The notes below the pieces were generated by a model. The model was given only the letters and a program-made list of their open reading frames with translations. It was not told the origin of the DNA and did no database searches. Of a stretch of 64,000 bases of DNA, positions 46,456 through 60,300 are shown piece after piece. Position numbers and translations under genes: made by a program. The DNA comes from Epinephelus fuscoguttatus. Lineage: Eukaryota; Chordata; Actinopteri; Perciformes; Serranidae. The stretch spans positions 29,087,839-29,151,838 of the forward strand of contig NC_064757.1 of the NCBI RefSeq assembly GCF_011397635.1, in the 5' to 3' direction. Position 1 is the first letter of the stretch. Each line of letters opens with the position of its first letter.

Positions 46456-47502
46456 AGGTGTGGACTAGAGGTCAGATGACTTGAACTCAAGTCAGTTTGA
46501 TGACTTTAGACTCGACAAAATAGAAAAAATACTTGCAACTTAACTTGGATTTTAACACCACTGACTCGTGACTTCACTTGGATCTGAGCCTTTTGACTGG
46601 AAAATGCTTGATAGCTTCCCCCAAGCCCAAGGATTAAAAAGTTATTCAAATAGTCTGCTACAGATCAGTCAATTTCTTTTCATTTCCTGAGTCACTCATC
46701 ATTAATGCTTTTGGTTCCCAGATCATCCACTTTGTTTAAACCATTACCGTTACGTTACTGAGCTCCAAATGATATTCATTCATTCGTTTTCAGTAACTAC
46801 TTATCCTGTTGGGGGTCACAGGGGGGGCTGGAGCCTATCCTAGCTGACATTGGGCAAGAGGTGGGGTACACCCTGGACAGGTCGCCAGGGCTGACACATA
46901 GAGACAAACAATCATTCACACTCACATTCACACCTACGGACAATTTAGAGTCACCAATTAACCTGCATGTCTTTGGACTGTGGGAGGAAGCCGGAGTACC
47001 CAGAGAAAACCCACACTGACATGGGGAGAACATGGAAATTCTACACAGAAGGGCTCCCCCACCCCAGGTTTGAACCAGAAACCCTTTGACAATGCTAACC
47101 ACTGCACCACAGTGCAGTGACAACAAAAAAGAGTTACACAGGACTGCAGGATGCAAAATGAGCAAGTCCAGAATTACAGATGGAGATGCAACAACTTCCA
47201 ACTTTCTTCAACAATTGAAGTTGCACAAAGAACAGAGGAAGACTTGAGCCTAACATAGTTAGTGAGCAGTGTGAGTGCTACGAGCTAGTTGTGGTGCTAG
47301 TCCAATGTGAGCTCTACTTTTTTATGATTAACTTCAATCACACTTGTTTTAACAAATGAATATGAAAAGTTTAGGACTCAAACTTACTTAGTTTAGGACT
47401 TGGGACTTGACTTTGGATTGTTAATCTTGACTTGGGACTTGAGTGCATAGATTTGAGGCTTACTTGTGCCATGCAAAGAAATGATTTGGTCCCAGCTCTG
47501 TA
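46456..47502. mobile_element. Old repeat split by a later insertion
   Basis: The left part (from AGGTGTGGACTAGAGGTCAG with ACTTGAACTCAAGTCAG) and the right part (GACTTGGGACTTGAG to GGTCCCAGCTCTG) are the two arms of a common fish element rich in ACTTG/CAAGT. They are separated by the interspersed repeat at 46770-47125. Confidence 0.6.
46770..47125 (-). repeat. Abundant fish interspersed repeat, minus orientation
   Basis: Recognised by TTCATTCATTCGTTTTCAG, GGGCTGGAGCCTATCC, GACAATTTAGAGTCACCAAT, CATGTCTTTGGACTGTGGGA and GGAGTACCCAGAGAAAACCC, ending GCTAACCACTGCACCAC. A shorter plus-orientation copy is at 61327-61525 and a fragment at 10245-10300. Confidence 0.85.
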
Positions 47503-48455
47503 CAATACTGATCACGAGAAGTGCCTTAGCTATTTTTGACTGCAGGTTTAACTTCTGTGGCTCCACCACAGTGTGTACATATATACAGTATGTATGCATG
47601 AGCTTAAATGTGCATAGAGAAACATTGATTTGCTGAGCACATGGATTCAGATTTCATCATGAAACGGATTTGAGCAATAATGTGAATATAGCAAGTAGCA
47701 ATCTGACCTGGTTAACATCTGCACAATCAGACATGGTGAAATATCAAATACTATGCATTCCTTCAGTGGTTTTTGGAAGCCTATGAGAAAAAAAAAACTT
47801 CTCTGGAAAAATGCAAATACTTTTCTGCATGCAATGTGAGAGCATTTGTCATCAAAGTAAAATGCTTTATGATGTAAGCTTTAATTATTTACAGCCTTTC
47901 TTCTCCTTTAATCTTCTTGTTTGCTTGATTCTAGCACATGTGCACTGCAGTACACATGCACATGTGACAGGTAGTATGTTACTGCATCCCAAGATTCAAC
48001 ACCATCTCCCTAACCTCAAGAGCCGGCTTCTTGCGGCTCAGGTATGCAGTGTTTTGTTTACTCTACCATATCTAAGAAACACTCAGTATTTCTCAGATGG
48101 GGTTCAGGCTAGGGTGTGAAACTGGACTCCGCGTTGGCACACTCTCACACCCAGGTAACAGTACACTCAACTGCTCCATGCTGGACCCTGAGCCCCATGG
48201 CGGAAACTGAGACAGAGGAGAGAAAAGGTGAAAGATCAGCCTCACACTCCTCTGTGACACGAGGCTGTCCGTGCAAGCGCCCTAATCCTCAACCCAGGGG
48301 GGATTCCAGTGGCCTTTTGAAGGGTTAGCAGGCCCTGCTTCAGGGAAGAAGTCGAGCATTGAAGAGAAGAGAGAAGGTGAGGTGTAAAATACCTGTGTGA
48401 AATATGGTCTTTCGCAGAAAAGTGAAAAAAAGCCTGAATGTTGAAGGGTGTGCAC

Positions 48456-48495
<40 letters not shown>

Positions 48496-49695
48496 ATGTT
48501 CTCTCAGCAGATGACAGGAAAACACATTGCGAAGTGAGTTCCAGCGAGATCAGAGGAGAGGCTGGAAAGTCCAAACTGACTCACCACGCTGTCACCTTCA
48601 CAGAATGCAGAGACCCGGCAGGAGGGGGGAAAAGGAAAGAGAAAGAAAGACAGACAGACAGGAAGACGGACAAAAAAAAAAGCAGACAGGCTGCAAGCAC
48701 ACAGTCTGACAATCCAGCGGAGGTATTATTAGTTGTGTTCATGTTTGCTGCCAGCTTTCACCGTCCTGTCTGCTGCTGGGAGCAGCCACAGCCAGCGCGT
48801 TTTTCCAACCCCCTCCTTTTTTCTTTCTTTTTTTTTTTGTTAAGCAGAAGAGCGTAAGATGTTTGAGGGCTTTGAAGTCTGAAAGACAGAGAGAAAAAAG
48901 GATCTTAAGATGAACAAGTTCTTTGATCATGTGTCAGGGAGTTTTGGTCTTTGTTAAAGAGATGAGTGAGTTAAAATAACTTTAGTGATCTAGTGTCATC
49001 TAGTCCGCACCGGTAGCATACAGTGCTTTTGTCTGCACGCCGCTCTATCATTGAATCACTTTTGGATGCAGATTAGTTGATGCATTTGAGCTTTGGAAGA
49101 TCTTCTCTGAGTGAAAAGACAACAAAGAGATAGCGAGTAATCCTTTATCAAATGATACATTTACTGGAGGATTAATCACATTAGAGGGGCAGATAAGCTT
49201 AACCTCCCTAAATACCCTTCCACAGCACAAAGCAAAATAATCTTGAAGCACTGCTGCTGGAACATCATCACACATTAGGAGCCTCCTTTGAGCGGCAAAG
49301 AGTTTAAGACATTGTATATTATGTTTTTCATGATTTTTTTTTCTCCCATGTTGCTTCAGCTTTAAGCTAAAACACTCAATGTCCTAATATAAACATATAT
49401 TAAAACCAGACAACTTACTGAAGTGGGATTTTGTTTTATGTAAAGTCACTTTGATGTGATCGTCAGCAGTTTACACGTTGAACTCAAACACCATCTAATG
49501 TGAGCCAGACATCCCCTTTTCTTAGCAACACAGAACTTACCTACATCCTGTTCTCCTCCACTGGCCAGCTCTGTGAAGAGAGGGGTGGGTTTCTGCAGCC
49601 AGGGCACAGAAAGATGGATTTACAGCACAGAAATAGGGCTGTATGGCTCTCCAAAACCATGAGGCAAGGCTAAAAATGAGGCATAAATGTATACC
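47503..49695. other. Intergenic, no gene recognised
   Basis: One (GT)n microsatellite and purine-rich stretches near 48630-48690. No exon is supported. Confidence 0.4.
48458..48494. repeat. (GT)18 microsatellite
   Basis: Uninterrupted GT units. Confidence 0.95.
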
Positions 49696-49962
49696 TGTTG
49701 TGCAGTGTTGGAAAGTAACAAAGTAATTGGAAGACTGAAGTATCCTTGGACAAGATACCAAACCCCAAATTGCTCCCAATGGCTGTTCCATTGGTGTGTG
49801 AGTGTTAAAAACTGAGTAGCAGGTGGCACCTTGTATGGTAACCTTGGCCACCATTGTGTGAATGTGTGTGAATGGGTGAATGTGACATGTAGCCTTGTGT
49901 AAAAGCACTTTTAGTGGTTGGAAGATGAGAAAAGCGCTATCCAAGTACAGGTCCATTTTGCA
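49696..49962 (+). repeat. SINE-like fish interspersed repeat
   Basis: Recognised by GACAAGATACCAAACCCCAA, GCACCTTGTATGG, CCACCATTGTGTGAATGTG and a 3' end of AGAAAAGCGCTATCCAAGTA then CAGGTCCATTT. This is the standard tail of a very abundant fish repeat. Non-coding. Confidence 0.75.
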
Positions 49963-50499
49963 TTTAATCATGCAACTTCAAGCTTTTATTCCACCACATC
50001 TCAGAGGTAAATATTGTACGTTTTTACTTTACCACATCTGCCTGACAGCTTTAGTTACTTATAAAATGACAGTTTTCAATTCCCTGTCTTTCCAGTGAAA
50101 ACAATGTGTCCCCAGAAGTATTGATTTCGAATTTTTCTGATAAGCTGAAGGATGAAGTGTTTCTTTCTGTGCTTCTCCAGCTGAATAAACTCTTTAAAAA
50201 CCCTCTTGGATCAGCTGGAAAATGCATCGTCACAACGCTGAAAACAAGGCTGCTGACACCATGAAAACTTCTTAGAGACACATGGTTCTCACGGGACAGC
50301 GACGCCACAAACATATGATGATCTCATGGTATGGAATATGATGCATTGCTGTAGATTTAACTACCCAACAGTATATGAAGAAGTTAAAATGAGCACAACC
50401 TTACATATTAACAGCAGTACAATGCAACATGCACATTAATGCAGCAGTAATATTAATCCAAAATCCAGTAAACAGCCCTGGCGTGGCAACTTCCTCAGA

Positions 50500-50918
50500 G
50501 GCCGTTTACACGTTGCCAGCTATTTTCATAAACGGACATTTCACCATCTCCGTTTTCAAAAAGATCTTCGTTTACACATACCCGTGTATATATACACAAG
50601 AGCATGCCAAACCTGTAGGTGGCAGTGTAACTAGAAGCTCAAGCCTTCCATGTATCCATTGTCACCATAGCAACATAGGTCGCACTTTTGACACAGGCGC
50701 AAATTCTGGCGCATACTGTGACGTCGGCTGCCTATAACTCCGTTTATCTCAGTTTACATGCAAACGCGCAACCGGAGTTTTCCAAAATCTCCACTCTGGC
50801 CGGAGTTTTTAGAAAGACTCGTTTTCAGAGGAGAAATCTCCGTTTGCGTGTAAACGAAGGGCACAAACGAAGGAAGATGTCTCTGCTTATCAAAATCACC
50901 GTGTACGTGTAAACGGCC
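50500..50918. mobile_element. MITE with perfect 14-bp inverted repeats
   Basis: GGCCGTTTACACGT starts the element and its exact complement ends it. The interior holds several CTCCGTTT/AAACGGAG pairs and CCGGAGTTTT units in both orientations, so it can fold extensively. 419 bp. No clear target duplication is seen. Confidence 0.8.
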
Positions 50919-51888
50919 ATTCACTCTCCTGGGTTCCTGATAACATTCATTCAACTCACCTGCTCCCTGCTGCTCACCTGAACACCATCCAATAATCAAC
51001 CCTGCAGCTCTCCTCTCCAGTCCTCACCAGATCGCTGTGTCTGCCGCTATGCTACAGTCACGCTTAAATCCTCAGTTGAGTTGTGAATTCACCTTGGACT
51101 TTTGCTTGTGTATTTTTTCGTAGATACTTACCCTGCATTCCTGTCTGTCATAGGATCACGGCGTACCTACCTACCTGCCACACTCCCAGCCAGCCAAACC
51201 CCTCCAACCTTGTTTTGCTTCCATCAGCTTCCATCCCCTGGATTTTCCCCTGCAGCCATGTTCATTATCCTGGCAAGAAAACTCAATTTCTTACCACTCT
51301 CTTTCTGAGTCTGTGTTCTGCGTTTGGGTTCACCACAGGCAGTATATATCCTCTGGTAACCCATTTGGTTAGTTCTTATACTTATATAACATGATGACAA
51401 CTGAGCAGATTCCTGATGAAGATGAGCATTGTACAAAACTCTGTAGAAAGCTACTAAGTGGTACTTCAGCTGGATTTTTCTTAAACTAAACAGAGTGTTT
51501 CTGTTCAGGGATACTCTTGAGAAAAATATTTGGCTAAATTGTTTGGGGTAGTTATGTGAGGTATGTCCTTAAGGGAACACTTCATTCCTCAAATGATCAT
51601 TTGTATATCAATAAGTCACCTCGTGATGTGCTGAATTTGTGAGGAAAACTTTGGTTTTCTCTCATGCCTCTGCGGTGAGCAAAGAAACCATCATGGAGAA
51701 AATTCTTGATGAACTGAAGTCATAGGAGTCTGTGTTTAACAGCAGCAAAAATATATCAAAACATCCATTTATTAACTCTTACACAACTCATGCAGTGTAA
51801 TCCAAGTCTCATTTAACCAGCCGCGTGGTCAGTACTTCCCTAACAGATGGCCCTGTCTGATGAGGAACTGAACTTACAGTGAAACTTA
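50919..51888. other. Intergenic, no gene recognised
   Basis: No exon or mobile-element end is recognised in this stretch. Confidence 0.4.
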
Positions 51889-52509
51889 GGCTGCTTTCAG
51901 TGCATGATTTGCATAATTTGCTTAATTGCCTAGAGTTGGTTCGTGTTCTCACGGCAGCATTTACAAGGGGACCAGATCAAATGCCTTGTGCGAGAAAGCT
52001 GCTCTTTGATTGGTCAGAATTTCCATGTGGGAAAAATCCAGGAAGTAAACAAAACGTTGAAGAAGAGTACACTTGCAAGATAAATATGACACTTTCTAAT
52101 GTCACAATGGAGGGACAACTACGCAGGTTGGTTTTAGCGCTGCTCATCGTGGACTATATTGCTGTCATTGTTCATTTTAGTCAAACCATACAGATTGAAA
52201 ACGAGGCGCGGCTCCAACTAGAAAACAATGTTTTGATGCATTGGATGTGCTGAATGTGCATATTAAGGCAGTACAGGAGGAGGTGCACATTAATAATCCT
52301 CCAGGACTGTAACATGCTCATGTTTAACCCAAACAATATGTCATGTGACTGCAGTTGGTTCAGATCGGGGTCGGAACACGTTCAATCCGGTTGTTCTGGT
52401 GCGCATCCGATTGCGATTGCTGTGTTCACACCTGCCCATATGAACCACACTTTGGGGGCAAACGAACTTCGATTGAACCGAACCAAACAGGGCAGGTGTG
52501 AAAGCATCC
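51889..52509. mobile_element. Harbinger-type MITE with TTA target duplication
   Basis: The left end GGCTGCTTTCA and the right end read in reverse (GGATGCTTTCACACCTGCCC) are inverted repeats. TTA flanks both sides (51886-51888 and 52510-52512), matching the TWA target preference of PIF/Harbinger elements. 621 bp, with no intact transposase. Confidence 0.75.
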
Positions 52510-54718
52510 TTAGATACATTCTCTTCAGAGCCGAACTCCATTGACAAAAACATTTTACTTTATTGAACACAGGAGCTGCTGGTGGACTGCTGCCTGGATC
52601 AGTTAGCTTGAAAGGGTTAGTCACACAAAACAGTCTGGTACATACAAAGAGGAAACACCAGGGGAGGGGACGCAACAATGGAGAATTGTGTTGGGCTAGA
52701 GAAGCTGAATATGGGTAGTTTGTTGAAATGATGGGAGGTCAGAAAGTTCAGGACCACTTGAGCAGCATCAAACATCCCCAAGTCGCCACATATTCACATA
52801 GTCACCTGCGCGTAGCTCCTTACTGGCACATGGGCAGGCATGTTTATTTGAAGTGGCTGCCAGAGCTGGCTGTAAACTGGGCTGCGGAAAAGGAGGACAG
52901 GGGAAGTTGAGCCCAGCTGAGTACATACAGTGAAGCCTACAACCAGCTGCGGCGTGAGTAATCTGCTGAGGAAAATGAGGTCGGAAGTCTAAACTGCAAA
53001 GTAATTCCATAAATTCTCCCTGCGTCTAAACCAACCTCCTCATATAAACTTTATGCTCCTTATTAACAGGGTGAGTAGCTTATTGTGCATGCCCTCCCAC
53101 ACTGCATAATTAAACGGCGGAAGCAGAGGTAATAAGAGTTAAAAGGAGGCGAACTCAATGTTAATGTTACTAAGAGAAAACAAAACTCCAGAGCAGCAGT
53201 GTCCTCATTCCTGTAAACGGAGGCAATTCACAGCCCAGCACTGCTCCAAGGGGATACAGTTTCTTTCTTAGTAGCACTCTATGTCTCTTGATTTCCAAGT
53301 ACTCCGTGTCTCCCTCCTCCGGTATGGAAGAAAAACAAAAACAATATGTTCCTGTCAAATAAAAACAAGTTGAGTTGTTGTTCATTTTTATTCCATTTTT
53401 ACTTCATTTTAGCGATTTGCTGCTGAGTTTTGCTGACAAAGGTCGGATTCAACCACTCTGCAGTGTGCAAATGGATGGTACTCACTTTCTGCACCCATGC
53501 GAAGAAAACTAATACTTAAAGACACTGCATTTAATAGTAGCAAGATACAATAAGTGTAGATAAAGGAGAGTATCAGTAGCATTCAGAGCAGAGTCTGCTG
53601 ACTGTATAAGAAGACAAGCACTTTCCAGGAAACTTCAGAGTACACCTCTGAATCATACTGCAAGAACATCCCTGCAGCGAGTCTGGCACCTCATGAGGTG
53701 AGAGTTGTCAGTGAGCAGAGTGCAACCTTTCTATCATCCGTTTATATGTGCATCTATCTCATGCATGTGCATACAAGACTGAACAAACCGTCTGATTCCA
53801 GGGAGAAATAATCACACTGAACAATGTATTCTCTTACATGTTCTCTCCGGTGCTGTGCTATCACTCCTCCCTGCCTTCCTCCCTCTTATTTATCAGCTCA
53901 CTAAGCCCTCTGTGCAGTGTCTCTGGAGGACCTACTGTGTGGCAGCAGTCGGTGGTAAAGTTTCATAAACACAGACACACTTGAGGTGACAGATTTCTAC
54001 TTTACTCATTCTCCCTTTTCCTGACATGTCCAGACACATGTGGCTTATCACCACACATGGACAGAGGGATGACTGAACGCTTGAATAGCCACAGTATACC
54101 AGTGGAGATATACGTTTAAGATCTAAGAGGGGCACTTTTACAGTCTCTCCCTCCTTTTTTTCACCCCCTGTCCTTATCGAGTCTTACAAGCCACAGCAGC
54201 TGCCCCACGCGCATAAAATCTTCAAATCCACACTGGACAGGTAGTGCCACATGTGCGGAATTAAAAGCCTCTTGGTGAGCCCGGTCTCGGGTTACCAGCT
54301 GCACGCGACAGCTGCCCGAAAAAGGATCTGGTTTCTGGTGGTTTTTGTACAGTTGGTGATAGATGTGCAGCAAAAAGCAGGGATTGTTAACCCCCTCCGC
54401 AGCCCTCCTAGTGAGTAAAGGACAGTTTGACTGTCAGGGACAGGAGGGGCATTATCTAACCTCTATGAACTCAGTAACATGGTTTAAGAGAGAAGAAATG
54501 TGGCACTGAAAATCAGTGTTTGCATGTTCTGGTGTCAGGATAAAAAATACAAAAAAGAGTGCAACATAATTGCAATGTTTTTATATTATGTTTAACTCTC
54601 TTTCACGTTACACTCAGATGTGGTTTATGCACATTATAGTGAGGTGAGTGGTCCCGATGATGCCGACAACATACCAAGCACATGAGCTCTTCATTTATTC
54701 TCATCTGATATGAACACA

Positions 54719-54756
<38 letters not shown>

Positions 54757-55831
54757 CTTAATCTCCTCTGCTCCACAAGACAGACAGTCTGCACACACTG
54801 TGAGTGCCTGGCCTGTTTCTTTAACAACAGGCAAGTCCTAAGACGCATAGAGAGTAGCCTTTTGCCTAACAATACGCTTCTGGTTGTGAGATAATGGCTG
54901 ATTCGTAAGGGGAGATGACGAGCTGCGAGCGTTTATGTAAGGACAGCTTTCACGTGTGATGCCGTCTCTGACTGCTGTACTGCACTACCTATCTCGGGAG
55001 GAAGGGCTATCAGTACGCTCAGTATCTCCTGTTTACTGCTCAGGGAGATGACGGATACTGCCAAACGAAGTGATGTCATGTTTCCACTTTAAATTGGATT
55101 ATTATTCTCTGACATTTATCTGACGCTTTGATATTGCAAGAGGAAGAGTGATGATTGTATCTGGGATAGTTTTTTAGAAAAAGGATGAAACACAGCAACA
55201 TTTACATTGCTGGGCCATGTATCACATGTACATAGGCTGCTGTGATGATGATGAGCATCTGAGGAGCCTCAAGATGTACGTGAGTGAAACTCCTTTTAAA
55301 TGAATCGGTGGGAAAAAGTACAGGTTGACTTTATCCTCTGAATGTTGCATAAAGATGACATGTGTTTCCATGGTGTAAATCATCACTCTTTATCAGTTTC
55401 AAGTCACAATAGCAAGATATAAGCATGCTGCTTTCACTGCAAGGGCCTTATCATGAGGTGACCTGATGGAGAATGACGGAGGAGTGCACGGACAGCTGGA
55501 TATGGTGCAATGAGTCGGTCTAGCTGCAAGTGTGTCCATGTGGACATCCCCTGAAAGCATAAACAATTATTAAAACCAACATTTTAAATGGCTCAAGGGA
55601 ACAGCAGCATCATTTCATTTCAATGTAGGGAAAGTAAATGTGTGAATCTTGTGTCAAGCTTAACTTAAAAAAAAACAGCTTCATCAAAGAGACATAAACT
55701 GGAAAAATAACAGACGTAGCTACTGTGACATCACCCACTGGTTTGTGGACTTCAGTACTGAAGCCTTGAGTTTAACATTTCAGCCATTTTCATTTTGTTT
55801 TTTTAAGCTAGAAGTGACCAAAGTGTAATTT
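52510..55831. other. Intergenic, no gene recognised
   Basis: One (AC)n microsatellite. Frames up to about 90 codons show no domain resemblance. Confidence 0.4.
54721..54755. repeat. (AC)17 microsatellite
   Basis: Uninterrupted AC units. Confidence 0.95.
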
Positions 55832-56602
55832 GTGTTTCTCAAAGTCAAGGATCCTTTCTTGGTAGCACCGGTCTTTCTAAGGAAGGATCCCACAGAGGCA
55901 AAGCAAGAGCATTCCTAGCATTCGGTGAACACACATTGGAACAGGCTAATGAGTGTCCCCAGGTGTGCGTCATTAACCCTCAGTGGACTGAGGGGGTTTC
56001 AGGGTACACTGATAAATTCTCTGTAATGTTGTTGTACAATTATGAACAAATGTAGCAGTATTTTCAAAGTCACATGACTTTTAGGGAGAATATATTTCTG
56101 GATTACAACAACAACAGGTAGGCAAAATGAAACTTAAGTGGCACATAGCGCTCCATCTCTGCTGTAAATGATTACTTTAAAAACTTTTGTTGTATCCAAA
56201 TCACTGTATTTTAAAAATCTCATTATTTGGCAGTGGACACAGTGGAAAGTGTCAATTCTGAGGTTTCTGTCAGCATTTTTTTATGCTTGCATGATAAAAA
56301 CTCCTAGAGATATTACTTCAAATAAATGACATATCTATCTAAATCCTGCTCAACTCCACTGGCGCAGGATTCATTGAAGAGGTCCCGCCTTCACTTCCAG
56401 CAAATCCTGCACAAAGACTTGTTGGAACTTTATACCTGCTGAGGATACACACATGCATCCATGAAATTTCTCTGAATGAAGGACTCTGTCCTCTGTAGAA
56501 TTTAAAAGGTCCTTGACATTGGGACCGTCCTTAGACGGGATTTGATGACGTAGTCCTTGAAATTCAGCCATTTAAGGATGCTTCCTTGACTTTGAGAAAC
56601 AC
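55832..56602. mobile_element. MITE with perfect 20-bp inverted repeats
   Basis: GTGTTTCTCAAAGTCAAGGA begins the element and its exact complement ends at 56602. About 771 bp with no transposase frame. Perfect 20-bp ends suggest it is among the younger elements here. Confidence 0.8.
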
Positions 56603-56689
56603 CCCATATTTGGGTGAGAGGCTGGTGCAGTTGAGGAGCAAGGATTGGATCTGACTGAGAAGCCAAGGACAGTCCAAGGGACCTGTCCT

Positions 56690-57365
56690 TAATCATGCAT
56701 AACTTAATAACTTAATAAAATGCAAATGGGCGAGTTATATAAAAATTAATTCCTTATACAGTTATACTGAAAGGGGGAAATTAACTATAGAGACCAAAAT
56801 TGTTCTGCTGTAAAGTTGGGGCATTTTATCATGGGGGTCTATGGAGACTGACTGGTTTCTGGAGCCAGCCTCAAGTGGCCATTCAAAGAACTGCAGTTTT
56901 GGACACTTCCTGTGTTGGCCTCATTTTTCAGCCCTGACGGTTGCTGCTTGCTATGAGACAGTAGTTGATGGTAGAAATAAGGCACCAACTCTGTGAAATT
57001 AATTGTCCCATCAGCAAAAATTAGCAAAGTTGGAGAGCTCTCGGTGTCTGGTTATTGCCAGCATCCCCATGGTATGTTAGCAATTAGCTTGCCAGCCGCA
57101 GTAGTTTCTCAACTAGCCCTGCTTGTAGCTTCACCAAACATCCTATTTCATGAAGATGTGTGAATGAATTTCACTGTGCAGCTCTCTGGTTTGACCAAAA
57201 TGTTATAAAAGACTTGTAGACTGTGGTGACCCTGCAGACAGTCATTCAAAGCTGCCGCATCCTTAATAATGCATAACCTTAAGCCTTGATGAAATTTAAA
57301 TAGATTAGTTGTATAAAAATTCACTCCATGTACAGTTGTCATTAACAGGGAAGCTAGCTAGAGAG
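56690..57365. repeat. Interspersed repeat with a direct duplication of about 110 bp
   Basis: The segment 56690-56800 (CCTTAATCATGCATAAC ... GCGAGTTATATAAAAATT ... ACAGTTATACTG) recurs diverged at 57250-57360 (CCTTAATAATGCATAACC ... AGTTGTATAAAAATTCACTC ... ACAGTTGTCATT). The interval contains AGTGGCCATTCAAAGAACTG and TTTTTCAGCCCTGACGGTTG, typical of a fish repeat family. Confidence 0.6.
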
Positions 57366-60300
57366 CAAAACCTCTTTTTGTTCCAGGCTGTTTACGTGTT
57401 TATTTCTGTTGGTGTTGGCTGGAGGATGATACAAACCATCAAGGTTTAATATTGGTCACTGGTCACCCAGAGCCTCAGAAAGCCATTTTTATGTGCAAGA
57501 TATCTCAATATAAAATCTATAAAGAGACAATGTTTCTTCTTCTTTGGAACTGCACAAGATGGTGAAATGGCTTAGTAAGGTTGGCTACACAGCAGTGTAT
57601 ACCTACAGTATCTAATAGTAATAATAGGTGTGCTAATATTAGGTAACATTAGCCACCATCAGCACAGGTCATTCCAGGCTAGTTAAGGTTGTAGCAGCAA
57701 CCCCAAGTGTGTTGAGCTGCACAAGAGTGTGTTTTATTGTTAAATGAAACATTTTAATATGACAGATCATTTTATTTCTTCCTATAAAAGTTACATAGTC
57801 TCACTCTAAGTTCAAGGTTGCCATTTAAGGAAGCTGCAAACCAAGGATTTTTGTCATAGTTACTGCACATGAGGTTGCACATGTGACACATGTGTAAGTG
57901 TTTGAAGCACGAAATCACAAGACAGGGAGAAGATGAGGGTGACACTTGCATGTGGTTTAGGGTAGCTTATTATGTGAGTCTGAGAGAGGGAAAGTGTTAG
58001 TGTGCATGTGTGGATGCATGTGTACACCTCTCAGGACGCTATCTAAGAAGCAGTGGACCAAATGCCTCCATAACATCCATGACATGTAAAAGCACATTAA
58101 CCCTTACATAACACACGCACAGCTTCCCCTCAGTTTGTCACATTGAAACACAGTACACCCCTGCTTTCTGTGTGCATTGGAGCTGAGCTAACTTGTCATC
58201 CAGCTGTCTAATGATGTACAGATTTACACCTGGAGTGGCAGGTGAATGCAATTAACTAACTGCTAGGATAAGAAGGCACTGGCCCTGTAGGTCTGATGAC
58301 CACAACATCAATGTAGAGCACATGTTTTCTTGTTGCCTGTTCACAGTGTACCATTTGACTGTGTGATCCAGGGTTGTGTAACTTTGCGGGAGCACGGGGA
58401 CACATCATGCTGTGTGTTTGGCAGGGTGCTGCAGCCTCTGTCTGTGCATGCTCTCCGATATAGAGGGACAGAGAGGAAATCTGAACTGTCACATGGCATC
58501 TGCACAGGGTGACAGGGCTTCATTGTTGCATGTAACAACTTCCCTGACGTGCACATTTTCACCTCAAGTGGAGGAAAGAAACAGGGAGAAATACAGAGGG
58601 GTTTACATGCAAGTTGTTGTTTGTCTTTCTGCCTTGTGTTTTGATTTTATCATCATCTGAAACAGACTCAGCATTGTTTTCACACGTTTGGAATTGTCTA
58701 CATCTGAAACCTTTTAGAAGCAGTGTCATACAGTCCTCTGACATTAAGTTAGACTATGAATAATGAGCAAAAGTCCCTGTGCTGCTGCTGCTGCTGACTC
58801 CTGCCTGCAACATGTGAAGAAAAATCCCCTGCTGATGTGCATCTGCATCAGCTGTTCATAGAATGAGTTGTTGTTTTCATCTTAAAGATACCTTAACCCT
58901 GACCTTGTCATATTCATATATTTAAAATATGATTAGAGGCTTATCTTGTGTGTCTACACAACACATTCATTTTATTGGCTTTGTGCAGCTGTTCCCCTCT
59001 TAAAAGCTGTTTACTTTTCCTCAGAAATTCTTTATTGTTCCTGTAGAAACAGCCACACACACCAGAGTCCATGTGACCACTTTGTTTTCAGATGTCCCCT
59101 GATGACATAGCCTCACAAACAGACAATGATGTATATTGATTGGGGCTATAAAGTACACTGGACTAATAGATCACCAGCTATGCCTTTACAAATGGACAAC
59201 ATACAGTATAGCTTTTCTACCTGACTGAACCCTCCCTGTAGATTAGAATAACTCCAACTTTATGTTACTATATGGGTGTAAGCAATTGCAACACCCCCTT
59301 CTAAATATTTAGAAACAACATACTTTTCATTTCCATTATTACAGAGCAAGCAAAATGGTGCCTTTGTGCCATGCAGTCTTTGCAAAAGATCCCTGTTTCA
59401 CATATTAGATGTGCCCTTGGACAAATGCTTTGTGTGTTCCTTGGCTGGTTTATTTGTTTGCTCGATTGTGTGTCATGTTGCTTTGCGATAGGCCTGGAAA
59501 CCAAATGTGGGGCAAAACGATCTGTCTCCAAGCAAATTCTGCAGATCCAGGCCAACAACTGTCCCCATCCTGTCATAAGCAACCACTGAAAAATGAGCAA
59601 CAGCCACATGACTTATGATTTGTTCACGGTTGTTCAAAGCTTTATTTCTTCTGTACAACTGCCACAACAGGTTGACAATCCAAATATTTTACATTGTATA
59701 TGAGTCCACTAAAAGCTGCATGGAGCAGATTAATGGTGTTATGTGATTATAGAGCACATTTTAAAGCATGCGCTGTTCAAACAATGTGGTGTTTTGCTCT
59801 TGTTATTCATAAATGACAATTGCATGCAAAAAGCCGCTCCGGAATCTCACCCGCTTTTGTAGATGAAAGTCTGTTGCCGGTAAATCCTGATTCACAAACA
59901 CCTGCTCATGTTGATTCGGAGGGGAAACAGCACCAAGGCCATATGAACTGCCCACATGATTCATTCTCATTACACAATGCTGTTGCTCTTGTGTGTTTCT
60001 CCAGTCACAGAAAGAAAGAAACAGGTTGACTGAAGGGTGTTGAGAAACAAGAGTGAATCTAATTAAGAGGCTGGCAAACGCAAGCCGTCTGTTTTAAACA
60101 GATTTGTGAATGAAGCTGTTTTTTTGTTTTTTTTTTGTTATCATAGCACTCCAAAGGGAGCAAACAGGAACATTTAACAGGTACATGCAAAATTCCACTG
60201 AGTCATCAGAGCCTCAAATACTGCGCCTATTTTTAAACGCTTTGCCTATGAATAAAGGTAGGAGTGTGATGCATCTTGATATTTCCCGTGATTTTGCCGC

